Source of the DNA: Blastomyces gilchristii SLH14081
Lineage: Eukaryota; Ascomycota; Eurotiomycetes; Onygenales; Ajellomycetaceae
Direction: 5' to 3'
Length of the DNA stretch: 64,000 nucleotides
Assembly: GCF_000003855.2 (NCBI RefSeq)
Contig: NW_003101675.1
Span: forward strand, 2,011,253-2,075,252
The position numbers and the translations under genes are program-made. The notes under the pieces were generated by a model. The model ran no database searches. It was not told where the DNA came from and saw only the letters and a list, made by a program, of their open reading frames with translations. Below are positions 12,030 to 23,718 of this stretch, piece by piece (positions within the stretch are counted from its first letter, which is position 1; every line of letters starts with the position of its first letter).

Positions 12030-15000
12030 GAAGCTTACTGTAATATATTCACTTGTTCAATATTTTCTTCACAAGATATTCAGTATTACTCTCAATCTCA
12101 ATATTATTCAGCTGAGACAGCTTCATTCTGAGATATTGCTTATAGAGCTTCAAATAGAAAATGTGAAAAACAGAATGAATTGATTTCAATTCTATGAGTA
12201 ATTTTAACTTATATATCTGCTTATTCATCACTCTTGTTACTGAGAAAGATTCTAGTCACTACTCACTGAGCTTCTTATATAATCTCATTATCTTAATATT
12301 CTTTGCTGAAAGTAGCACTTGATTCTCTATTAAAAACTTCATTAAGAGATGTTTTCAATTATAGTATTTCATCTGCTGCTTCTGAGTGTGATGAATGCTT
12401 TTCACTGTCTTCTCATGAATTTTATTCAAAAGTTTTAATCTTACTTTTACTTCTAGTACTGAGAAATACTCTATTCTCTGTATCTGTTTAATATTCTGAC
12501 TGTCTATCTCTCTCTTTGAAACATTGTTCATGATGTCACTGAGTAATAAAGAATTATATTCATAATAAGCATAGAAAGAAGATACTTTTAAGATTGCATT
12601 CTTTACATTATTATATATGAATTCAGTGATTAGAAGATGTTTGAGTCAATCATTCTGATAATATGAATAGAACACTTGAAGATGCTATTCTAGTATCTGA
12701 TTCTGATGTTCAGTCTGATCATCTGTCTGCAGATGAAATATGATACTGAGAAGACATCTTATCATAAAATGATAGTAAAAAGCTGATCAGTACTTGCTGA
12801 TGAAGAGGAATTCTTAATCTGTTATCAATGATTTCAGAGCACTGTGATTATGAATAATAATATTTAAAAACAGATCAGTTAATTCAGAGGCTTTAATCTT
12901 TTTATAAGTAGAGATATATCTGATCATCTTTATAAAGTAGTTAATAATGACTAAAATTGAGTTATATTCTTTGACTCTTGTTGACTTCAGCAGATCAACT
13001 ATGAAATTCATTGATAGATTCTGTCATAAGCTCTTTGAAACAGATAGTGATGTCAACTCACTGTATTACTTATACTGTGAGATCTTTATTCTTTAATAGA
13101 TATTATAAGTCTCAATATACTCTTTAACATCTGTCTGAAGCTTGTCTTAAATATATTTATATTTTAGAAGCTTCTCAGTCTTCTCTAACTCAAAGTGCTC
13201 TGTATAGAGATTATTATAATGAATTCTTAATAACTTCTGATGCACTGTTCTGCTACAAGAGATGAAGACTGAATTATTCAGTAGTAGAAGTTTATATTCT
13301 TCTAGTTATCAGTGACTTGATTTCTTAGCAGTACTGCTCTGCTCAGAGTCTGTCTCTTTTAAGTTTAAACTAGATTCTTTCTTCTTCAACTTCTGAATTT
13401 GAGCTGCAGTAGAGATGTTCATCTTCTATAACTTATTAATGAATTTTAAAAGTAGTTAGATTGAAAGATTGTAGACTGTTTCATTCTTTATTAATTTAAT
13501 AGTTGTAAGATATAATATAAGAAGCTCATGATCTTCAGTATCAGTTCTCTGCAGAGACTCAGGTTTTCTTCTATCTTCTATACTGAATCATGCAGCTGTC
13601 TTATCAGCACTGTTCTCAAGCTTTAGAGAACTTTAATTCTCTGCAGTCAGCTTCTTCTGCAGTGATGATAGAGATTCTTTTATAGAATTCTTCTCTACAT
13701 CAATAATATTATAATCAGACTGTTTAGACAGTATATTGATAAAGTTAAGCTGATCTGAACAGTATCAGATATAGAAATCATACTCTGAAAGCAGCTCTGC
13801 TCACCTGGCTTAATGTTCTGTCAAGCTCTTTATTATCAAGAAGTAATACAGATTTGTATAATCAGTGAGAACTTGTACAGAGTACTTACTACTCTGAAGA
13901 TAATATTATCAGATTTTAAAGAATTTAATAATTACTAACATTTTCTAATCATAAGTATCATATCTTCTCTGTGTGAGTGATAACTTCTTGAAGAAGAAGA
14001 TCACTGATCTTTATTCACAGTATCTTATAGACTTTGTGAAAAAGTCTTCTCTCACAGACAATTCATTATCTGTTTTCTCAGAAGTGATTATCTTCTGATT
14101 CTTTCAATATTGAAAGATCTTCAGTGTCAACTGTGAAAAGATTTCACAGATCTCATTTCTGAATATATCAGTCTCACACTAACTGAGTAAGTTGAGATTA
14201 AAGTGATTCAGTATTGTAATATCTGTAAAAGCTTGTTTCAATTCTGCAAACATCTGTACAGTGTCTTGAATGAGAGTAAACAGTTCTGTTTTTCTATCTT
14301 TCACACTTCTCTTTAACAGATCTGTAAGAGAGGCAGTAATCTGTGAATATGTATAGATAAATCATCTGTAGAAATTTATAAATTCTAGAAACATCTGCAT
14401 CTTATAATACATTCACAGCACTGATCAGTTCTCAATAACAGAGATCTGACTTCTGTTCATTGAAATGTCATTTATCTCAATAATATAATCTAAGAAATCA
14501 ATCTTCTGCATGTAGAATGAGCATTTTTCAGTATTTGTATAGAGTTAATACTGTCTCAAGCAACTCAATACTTCTTAAACATGAGTATTATATTCTTTCT
14601 CTGATTTTGAGAAGACTAGAATGTCATTCAGATATACTATACAGAAGATGTTGACAAGACTCTACAGTATTTCATTTATATAGATCTGAAAGATGACTGA
14701 AGTGTTATAAAGATTAAAAGATAAAACAAGATATTCAAAATTACTGTACTTGATATAAAAAGCTGTTTTTCAAATGTCATCTTTATTAATTCTGATCCTA
14801 TGATAGATATTCTGTATATCAATCTTTGAGAACATCTTTGCTTCAGATAATTGATCAATCATCTCATTAATTAACAGTAATAAATAGTGATTCTTAATTA
14901 TTATCTTATTGAGGTCTCTGTAGTCTATGCATAGATGTAGTCTATTATTCTTCTTGAGTACAAAGAGTATAGATGTCTCTGTTGAACTCTTTGATAAGTA

Positions 15001-15457
15001 TATTCAGTTCTTTAATTGCACTTCTTTAAGATATTTGCATAGAACATTCAATTTCTTTATAGACAAGTTGTAAAGAGATCTGTATAATACTGTTACACTG
15101 TCTTTAAGACAAATCTTATATTATATCTTGATATTAGAAAACTTCACTGCTTCTCTTTCTGAAAAGACATTCTTGTAATCTGTAAAGAGATATTATGTAC
15201 ATCTATCTTTAATAACAGATACTGCTGCTAATCTTGCAGTAAGAGTGATGACTTCTTCATCTATTTTCAAGTCTTAATCACCTGTTATACAGTATATTGA
15301 CTCTATCTTTTTCTCAAGATTCTTTCAATGAAACTCTTCAGATTTCTCTATTACTGTCTCTTCATCAGTGAGACAGTATCATCACATCTGAGTGACTCAG
15401 TCAATGAGAGAATTGTTTTCTCTCAATCACAGAAGACTCAGAATGATGTTCTCATCT
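12030..15457 (-). pseudogene. Gypsy pol remnant, nested copy
   Basis: Minus-strand counterpart of 17,879-21,220. RT lies near 14,990-14,600 (open stretch 14,858-14,676), RNase H near 14,165-13,700, integrase near 13,260-12,480. The open stretch 13,011-12,814 reads YNSILVIINYFIKMIRYIST and ELTDLFLNIIIHNH. The chromodomain-like tail at 12,231-12,049 reads SIHSVFHIFYLKLYKQYL, then YLVKKILNK. Many stops; presumed dead. Confidence 0.85.
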
Positions 15458-15963
15458 TAGACTGACCGTGTGACCGTGTCTGGGACCAGGACCAGATTTT
15501 TTGATAGTCTCATTACCAATTCGACTGATCCCATTACACGGTTTTAACATTAGATAGTAGTCTCATACTGTCTCAGTGAGACTTACTGTCTACTCTTGTC
15601 ACATTTTCCAAATGAGACCATGATTTCCACTTCTCAATTTAAATTATTTTTATTGCTTTAAATGACTTTAAATCTCATTTGAGCGTTATCAAAAAGTGTT
15701 ACTTTTTAAAAAATTAAAAATAGTCTAAAAAAAACCTTAAAATGTCTAAAAATAGTAACTTTATGCTAAGAATGAGACTAAATGAGACCAAATGAAATCA
15801 CTTTCTCATTTTTTTCAAGTCATGGTTCCATTTTAAGATCTGATATATAGTCACTTTACATGTTTTTTTGATAGCCAGTCCCAGTGGGATTCACGCCAAG
15901 AAATGTATGAGATCAGACCAAATGGGACCAAATGTGAAATTCATGGTCCCGGCGGCCAGTCTA
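15458..15963 (+). mobile_element. 506-bp hAT-like MITE, copy 3, inside the nested gypsy element
   Basis: Full copy inserted between the gag and pol parts of the minus-strand gypsy element. The flanking octamers are TCTCATCT (15,450-15,457) and CCTCATCT (15,964-15,971). They differ by one C/T transition, as expected if the duplication was mutated after insertion. It therefore arrived after the gypsy element in which it sits. Confidence 0.85.
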
Positions 15964-15969
15964 CCTCAT

Positions 15970-17280
15970 CTATGATATTAACTGTGTGAAGAAGTAGACT
16001 GCTTTTCTTGAAGATTTCTTCTGAGTCTGTGATCACATACTTCACTTAGATTATATTAAAATAGTAACATTTTATTTCATCAGTAAATTTCATATGATCT
16101 GACAGATCTATCTTCTTTCAACTCTTTATTAAAGAAAAGAAATAGAATATGAAGTTAATATCTACTCTGAAGTTAAATAGACATCTCACTGATATCTTCT
16201 CATTCAGAGTATGCATTGTAATTGTAACATAAACTCAGAGATATGAGAATTATCAATTCTTCATTTCTTTCTCTTCTTTATCTTCTGCAGATATGTTTGT
16301 TAGAAGAGAAGTTAATTTTAAGAAGATATCTTCTCAGTTTCTTTTCTTCTTCAGTTTCTTATAATTACTGATATAGTAATCATCAGCTCTGCAGTTGAAA
16401 TAGAGATTTTTATCAAATCTTTTTTAATATTTCTTTACAGTTAGTGAAGAATTAGAATACTTGAAATTCTTCTTTACTTTCTCTGCACTGAAGCTGTTAT
16501 AATGTTATTTAGATCTCATCATTGATTGCTTAGAAGAAGTCTTATTAATCTTTTTCTTGAAAAATTGATTATTTAAATAGATCTGAGAAGCCAGGTTGAC
16601 AAGCTCAGTGTGATTGATTAATGAACTCTGATATTGTGATATCATTATTCACATCTTATGAGTCAGCTTCATAAGATAAAGCTGTGTTTTTAATTGATTC
16701 AAATCATCAGCTAATTTCTCTCAATATTCTTCAAATCTTACATTGAAATCAGAAGAATTCTCATCATCTCATTAATATAATAAGTTAAATCACTGTACTG
16801 CTGTGAAGCTGTGATTGCAGTGATCTTTAATTTAATTCAGTAGAAAGTTCTTGAATTCTTCTTAAGTTATAATAGTATTGATACACTTAAGCTTTCTCTT
16901 CTTAATAACTTAAGTAGTTGCAGAGATATCTTTCAAGGAGATTAACAGTGTATATTACTCATATCTTATGAGTATTATACTGGCTTGAGTTAAGGTGAAA
17001 TTTCTGTTCAAGAGTACAGATAAAGCTGTGGAATTCAGATAAGATATTTCTCTTATATCTCAGAGAATCTCTGATCTTAATCTCTCTATCTTCATAATAG
17101 ATGTAGATGTGTAGAGACTGTGATGATAATAGAGCAGTTGAAGAGCTCATGTCAAAATATGCAACAGGTTCAGAAATCTCAGATTTCTGCTGAGATAGAG
17201 ATGTACACACTCTAGGAAATGATGTAGTATTTTTCTCAGAGAGTGAGATTGAGTCAGTCTCAGTGCAGATATATGAGGTT
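15970..17280 (-). pseudogene. Gypsy gag remnant, nested copy
   Basis: Homologous to the outer gag at 8,086-9,476. The longest open stretch is 17,210-16,959 (CTSLSQQKSEISEPVAYFDM), and the zinc-knuckle region is near 16,380-16,430. A MITE at 15,458-15,963 separates it from pol. Stops are fewer than in the outer copy but still disabling. Confidence 0.75.
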
Positions 17281-17339
17281 ATATCAGTCTGTTAGAGCTT
17301 GACTGATTTAAACTTATAATCAGATTAAGTGATTCAAAT

Positions 17340-17873
17340 TGTAATATAACAGAACTGAAGTGATGATTAGTCAGCAGTGTTATATAGAGATAGTTATTTA
17401 AGAAGCTGTATAAGTGAGCTTAACTATCTTACTTGAATAGTGAGCTCATAGACTACAGAATTATTGTGAGAATATCACAGATGTAATACTTAGTATACTA
17501 AGAAGATTGTATAAGATATGCAGTAACTCTTGTATATATTTCAGTAGAAGAAAAAACAAATTACTGACTTCTTTGATGAGAAGTCAGTATCTAGCTATTC
17601 TATATAGATAATGAATGAATACTCTTCTCTTATTTCATGAGTGAGAATAGTCAGAGTAATACCTCAGCAATGCCTCACTGTCAAGAAAAAGTAATCTGCT
17701 GACCTTGTATAGAAGTGAGGTTCTCATATTCATCAATCAGATCTTTCTATGATATATCTGAATGATGTCATAGAGTGGTTGGAAACTGATTCAGATGAGA
17801 TGAAATCATCCGCATGAAAGCGATGAGCCGTGTGGAACCGCAGCGGGGCCTTGGCGCGGCCAGAGGCGTGACA
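17340..17873 (-). repeat. 5' LTR of the nested gypsy element, partly unmutated
   Basis: 534-bp LTR partner of 9,482-10,015. Its outer 65 bp (about 17,808-17,873) keeps many CG, GG and CC pairs, for example CAGCGGGGCCTTGGCGCGGC, while the rest is stripped of them. This patch is the best surviving piece of the family's original sequence in the window. Confidence 0.92.
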
Positions 17874-17878
17874 CTGTC

Positions 17879-20800
17879 TCACTAATGAAGAGACAGTAAT
17901 AGAGAAACTTGAAGAGTTTCATTGAAAGAATCTTGAGAAAAAGATAGAGTTAATATACTATATAGCAGATGACTGAGACTTGAAAATAGATGAAGAAGTT
18001 AATATCTCTACTGCAAGACTAGCAGTAGTATTTATTATTGAAGATGAATGTATACAACATCTCTTTACAGATTATAAGAATGTCTTTTCAGAAAAGAAAG
18101 TAGTGAAGTTTTCTGATATTAAGATATAATATAAGATTTGTCTTGAAGACAGTGTAATAACACTGTATAGATTTCTTTACAACTTGTCTGTAAAGAAATT
18201 GAATATTCTGTGCAAATATCTTAAGAAAGTGCAATTAAAGAACTGAATATACTTATCAAAGAGTTTAGCAGAAGCATCTATACTCTTTATACTTAAGATG
18301 AATAATAGACTATGTCTATGTATAGACTATAGAGGTCTCAATAAAATGATAATTAAGAATTGCTATTTATTACTGTTAATTAATGAGATAATCAATTGAT
18401 TATCTGAAGTAAGAGTGTTCTCAAAGATTAATATACAGAATGTCTATTATACAATCAGAGTTAATAAAGATAATATTTAAAAAACAGTTTTTCATACTAA
18501 GTATGATAATTTTAAATATCTTGTTTTATCTTTTAATCTCTGTAACACTTCAGTTATCTTTCAGATCTATATAAATAAGATACTACAGAGTCTTGTTAAT
18601 GTCTTCTGTATAGTATACTTGAACAACATTCTAATCTTCTCAAAAATGAAGAAAGAATATAATACTCATGTTTAAGAAGTGTTGAGTCACTTGAGATAGT
18701 ATTAACTCTATATAAACACTGAAAAATACTCATTCTACATGCAGAAGATTGATTTCTTAGATTATTTTATTAAGATGAACAGCATTTCAATGAATAGAAG
18801 TCAGGTCTCTGTTATTAAGAACTGATCAGTACTGTAAATATATCATGAGATGCAGATATTTCTAGAATTTATGAATTTCTACAGATGATTTATCTATACA
18901 TATTCACAGATTACTGTTCTTCTTACAGATCTGTTAAAGAGAAGTGTGAAAGACAGAAAAATAGAACTATTTACTCTTACTCAAGACACTGTGTAGATAT
19001 TTGTAGAATTGAAACAAGCTTTTACAGATATTACAATACTGAATTACTTTAATCTCAACTTACTCAGTCAGTGTGAGACTGATATATCTGAGAGTGAAGT
19101 CTATGAAATCTTTTCACAGTTGACACTGAAGATCTTTCAATGTTGAAAGAATCAGAGAATAATAACTTCTGAGAATATAGATAATAAAATGTCTGTGAGA
19201 GAAGACTTTTTTACAGAGTCTATAAGATACTGTAAATAAAGATCAGTGATCTTCTTCTTCAAGAAGTTATCACTTACACAGAGAAGATATAATACTCATA
19301 ATTAAGAAATATTAGTAATTATTGAATTCTTTAAGATCTGATAATATTATCTTCAGAATAGTAAGTACTCAGTACAAGTTCTTACTGATTATATAAATCT
19401 GCATTACTTCTTAATAATAAAGAGCTTAATAGAATATCAAGTCAGATAAGTGAAGCTGCTTTCAGAGTATGATTTTTATATTCAATATTATTCAGATTAG
19501 CTTAATCTCACTGATATATTATCTAGACAGTTTAATTATAATATTATTAATATGAAGAAGAATTCTATAAAAGAATCTCTGTCATCACTGTAGAAGAAGC
19601 TAACTGCAGAAAGTTAAGATTCTCTAAAGCTTAGAAACAGTACTGATAAGACAACTGTATAACTCAGTATAAAAGATGAAAGAAAATCTAGATCTCTGCA
19701 GAGAACTGATACTAAAGATTATAAGCTTCTTATATTATATTTTATTATCATTGAATTGATAAAGAATGAAACAGTCTACAATCTTTTAACTTAACTACTT
19801 CTGAAATTTATTAATAAGTTACAGAAGAAGAATATCTCTACTACAGCTTAAATTCAGAAGTTAAAGAAGAAAGAATTCAGTTTAAACTTAAAAGAGACAG
19901 ACTCTGAGCAGAGCAGTGTTACTAAGAAATCAAGTCACTGATAACTAGAAGAATATAAACTTCTACTACTGAATAATTCAGTCTTTATCTCTTATAGCAG
20001 AGTGATGTATCAGAAGTTATTGAGAATTCATTATAATAATTCTCATACAGAGTGCTTTGAGTTAGAGAAGACTGAGAAGCTTCTAAAATATAAATATATT
20101 TAAAATAAGCTTTGAGCAGATATCAAAGAGTATATTAAGACTTATAATATCTGTTAAAGAATAAAGATCTTATAGTATAAGTAATACAGTAAATTAGTAT
20201 CACTGTCTATTTTAAAGAGTTTATAACAGAATTTATCAATGAATTTCATAGTTAATCTGCTGAAGTTAACAAGAGTCAAAGAATATAACTTAATTTTAAT
20301 TATTATTAATTACTATACAAAGATAATTAAATATATTTCTACTTATAAAAAGGTTAAAGCCTCTGAATTGACTGACCTGTTTTTAAATATCATTATTTAT
20401 AATCATGATGCTTTAAAATTATTGATAACAGATTAAGAATCTCTCTTCATTAGTAAATACTGATCAGCTTTTTACTATTATCTTATAATAAGACATCTTC
20501 TCAGTATTATATTTCATTCAGAGACAGATAATCAGACTGAATATCAGAATCAGATATTAGAATAGTATCTTTAAGTATTCTATTTATATTATCAGAATGA
20601 TTAACTCAAACATCTTCTAATTACTGAATTCATATATAATAATGTAAAGACTATAATCTTAAAAGTATCTTCTTTCTATACTTATTATGAATATAATTCT
20701 TTATTACTCAGTGACATCACAGATAATATTTCAAAAGAAGAGATAGATAGTCAGAATATTAAATAAATACAGAGAATAGAGTACTTCTCAGTATCAGAAG

Positions 20801-21220
20801 TAAAAGTGAGATTGAAACTTTTAAATAAAATTTATAAGAAGATGATAAAAAGCATTCACTATACTCAGAAGTAGTAGATAGAATACTATAATTGAAAATA
20901 TCTTTCAATAAAGTTCTTGATAGAGAATCAAGTACTACTTTTAATAAAGAATATCAAGATAATAAGACTGTATAAAAAGCTCAGTGAGTGATAACTAGAA
21001 TCTTTTCTAATAATAAAAGTGATAAGTAAGTAAATATATAAGTTAAAATTACTCTCAGAATTGAAATCAATTCATTCTATTTTTCATATTTTCTATTTAA
21101 AGCTCTATAAGCAATACTTCAGAGCAGAGCTGTCTCAGTCAGATAATATTAAAATTAAGAGTGATACTGAATATCTTATGAAGAAAATATTAAATAAGTA
21201 AACATATTACAGTAAGCTTT
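17879..21220 (+). pseudogene. Gypsy pol remnant, outer copy (RT, RNase H, integrase, chromodomain-like)
   Basis: Continuation of the interrupted gag-pol. Reverse transcriptase is at about 18,290-18,650 (LCLCIDYRGLNKMIIKN; the catalytic box reads YLNNILIFS, with aspartate-to-asparagine changes). RNase H is at about 19,075-19,540 (QRRYNTHN, DYINLHYFL). The integrase HHCC and core region is at about 19,990-20,760 and includes the open stretch 20,239-20,436 (ELTDLFLNIII, LLITD) and SETDNQTEYQNQILE. The C-terminal SIHSIFHIFYLKLYKQYF, then YLMKKILNK (about 21,060-21,200), matches the linker and start of a chromodomain in chromoviruses. Numerous TGA/TAA/TAG stops make it non-functional. Confidence 0.85.
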
Positions 21221-22224
21221 AATATCTTATAAAATAAGAAGATTATTTATTATCAGAGAATTCATGAAAACTACTTGAGCATTTGAAAAATACTGAGAAA
21301 GAGATTATAAGCTATGAGATAGCTAGTAGAGATTACTCTATTATATATCAGAGACATTAAGTAAGAAATACTGCTTAAAACTTCTCATTTTTTCTTAAAG
21401 AGTTTTTTTAGAGATAATCTCACAGTAATGAGCTGATATCTTGTAAACTCTGTAGCACTCTTCTTCTATTTTCTCTCAAAGAGTTTTTAGAAGTTTAATA
21501 AGACTACACAAGTATAAAATTCTTAAAGTAATTAGAGAAAAGAGATATTTGAAATTAATAAAAGATTAATATTATTAACTCACAGATCACTGCTATTCTA
21601 ATAAGACTGCAGTCTGCTGAAAAAGTAAAAAGAGAGATTCAACTCTACTCATTAATAATTATACTTTTATCAAACTTATTCTTCATCATTGAAGTCTTCA
21701 GCACTGATATCTTTATCTATTAAGAAGTTAGCACTGCAGTACTACAGAGAAGTATGCTGTAGAAGAGTATAAGAGATACTTAAAGTATTAATTTATTAAT
21801 TTATAAAGTATTTCAGTTATCTGCTTTAATTGAAGTAAGATTCTCTTCAGTCAGTAATTAATCTCTGTAACACTTTTAATAGCAGTACTGACTAATCTCT
21901 TCTTAAAATTAGTTATTCTGAGATATTTTTTTATCTTGAAGATTCACACTTTCATCTTCTTTTACAGATAAGTAAGAGAGATCTTCTTAGTCTTAATAGA
22001 ATCTATTAACACTTAAAGCTCTGAGACTCTCACTCTGTACTGCTTGAGTATCTGAGCTTCTTATCAGAGTTGATATAACATCTTTCTATGAGATAATATT
22101 TATAGAGAGACAGGAGTTATTGTTACAGATATAACAGAAATAACAGAAGTGAGAGAAGAGACAGATATATAAGATTTCTTCTTTCTTCAGTTACTCAACA
22201 CAGTGCAGATAAGTGATAGCACTA

Positions 22225-22750
22225 ATTAGAGACTATATTAGAGTCTTCTCACAGAGAGAAGATAAAGAAACTGCAGAACTCTGTGAACTTAATTCAGCAG
22301 TATTTTGAGCAGAGCTTGAATGTATTATAGAAGAGAAACTACAGATTGAGCTTTTTAAAGTTACTATCTCTGAAATCAAGCTCTCTCTGAGCTTCTCTTC
22401 AAATGATTATACAGAGTTATACATTATTATATTAACTGAAGAGAGAGATAGTATCACAACAGTACTGAGAGAGGCAGAGAATGAACTGAGTACAGATAAG
22501 TTAACTGATAGAAGAGATGATATCTCACTACTAGATCATACAGTAATTATCATCATAACTGTAAGAGAAGTAGAAGAAGAAGAAGAAGAAGATGTAATAA
22601 TATAAGTGATACTTCTGTGATCTGTTAACACTACTGTCTTCATCTTTAATCAAGCTTTCTTAACAGTCATGAAGACTGCAGCTGCACTATAAAGATATTT
22701 AATTACTAGAAAGTGTCAGAATAAGTCTCTTATTATCTTTCAAGAATAAT
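22225..22750 (+). pseudogene. Third reading frame remnant, outer gypsy copy
   Basis: Aligns with the reverse complement of 10,425-10,955, including the run of GAA codons at about 22,570-22,592 that corresponds to the acidic patch. It is heavily mutated and carries several stops. Its value is as a second copy showing that this region is part of the element. Confidence 0.5.
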
Positions 22751-23167
22751 ATTCTTATACACTCACTATTATAGATGAGAGAGAGAAAGAAAAAATGAGT
22801 TATAAAAGAAGAAAATCTTTTCAAAAAATTCTGTTACTACTGTTAACTTTATCTCTAAAATACATTACTTTTACAGAGAATTTTATTCATGAAACAGAAT
22901 ATGATAAGAGATCTGTAAGTCACTTATTAACTACATTTTTCACATTTCAAATTAATATATAAGAAACTCACTTTATCATGTATTTAATTTAAACAGAGAT
23001 GAGAAAGAAAGATCTATACAGTCAGTAGAAAAACTCATTTATTTCTTCATATTATATGCAGTATATATACTGTTAAATCAGTTAGCAACTATTACTATAT
23101 AATAAAGATAATTTCTAATCTAATAATCTTAAGAGTATCAGAACTATGCTTTTAAAGAGAAGAATAT

Positions 23168-23718
23168 TATCATATCTCTAACTATGTCAAGATCTTACTG
23201 CAGTTTCATATAGCTTATCACTTCTCTATGAATAATTTCATTCATCTTACAGATTATTCAAACTGGTTTTCAATCACTCTATAACATTATTCAGATATAT
23301 TATAGAAAGATTTAATTAATAAATATAAGAATCTCACTTCTATACAAGATCAGCAGATTACTCTTTCTTAATAGTGAGATATCACTGAGATATCACTTCA
23401 GCTATTCTCACTTATAAAATGAAAGAAGAGTATTCACTTATTATCTATATAGAATAGCTAGATACTGGCTTCTTATTAAAGAAGTCAGTGATTCATTTTT
23501 CTTCTACTGAAATATATACAAGAGTTACTGTATTTTTTATACAATTTTCTTAGTATACTAAGTACTGTATCTGTGATATTCTCATGATAATTCTGTAGTC
23601 TATAAGCTTGTTATTTAAGTAAGATAGTCAAGCTCGCTGCTCACTTATATAACTTTTTAAATAACTATCTCTATATAATACTACTGACTAGTCACTGCTT
23701 CAGTTCTGTCACATTATA
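23168..23718 (+). repeat. 3' LTR of the outer gypsy element
   Basis: Aligns with the 5' LTR at 7,485, beginning TATCATATCTCTAAC (the TG end mutated to TA) and ending CAGTTCTGTCACATTATA. Followed directly by the duplication ATTTT. Confidence 0.88.

Larger units (their letters stand above)
9482..17873 (-). mobile_element. Ty3/gypsy LTR retrotransposon (nested, opposite orientation)
   Basis: Complete copy of the same family on the minus strand, inserted into the outer element's gag-pol junction. The 5' LTR is 17,340-17,873 and the 3' LTR 9,482-10,015, both 534 bp with TG...CA ends. The duplication CTGTC is perfect at 9,477-9,481 and 17,874-17,878. Order on the minus strand: gag (17,280 to about 15,975), MITE insertion, pol (15,457 to about 12,040), an 80-bp tandem repeat, a third reading frame (10,955-10,425), polypurine tract, 3' LTR. 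Without the MITE it is about 7.88 kb, matching the outer copy. It is less mutated than the outer copy and so probably younger. Confidence 0.95.
7485..23718 (+). mobile_element. Ty3/gypsy LTR retrotransposon (outer element, interrupted)
   Basis: Outer element with a 5' LTR at 7,485-8,028 and a 3' LTR at 23,168-23,718, flanked by the perfect 5-bp duplication ATTTT (7,480-7,484 and 23,719-23,723). Gag reads 8,086-9,476; pol continues from 17,879 to about 21,220 in the order RT, RNase H, integrase, chromodomain-like tail. A third frame remnant lies near 22.2-22.75 kb. The purine-rich AAAGAGAAGAATAT immediately precedes the 3' LTR (23,154-23,167), as a polypurine tract should. Removing the nested copy (9,482-17,873) and one CTGTC gives about 7.84 kb. 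Gene order RT-RH-IN is diagnostic of Ty3/gypsy. All frames are broken by stops. Confidence 0.93.
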
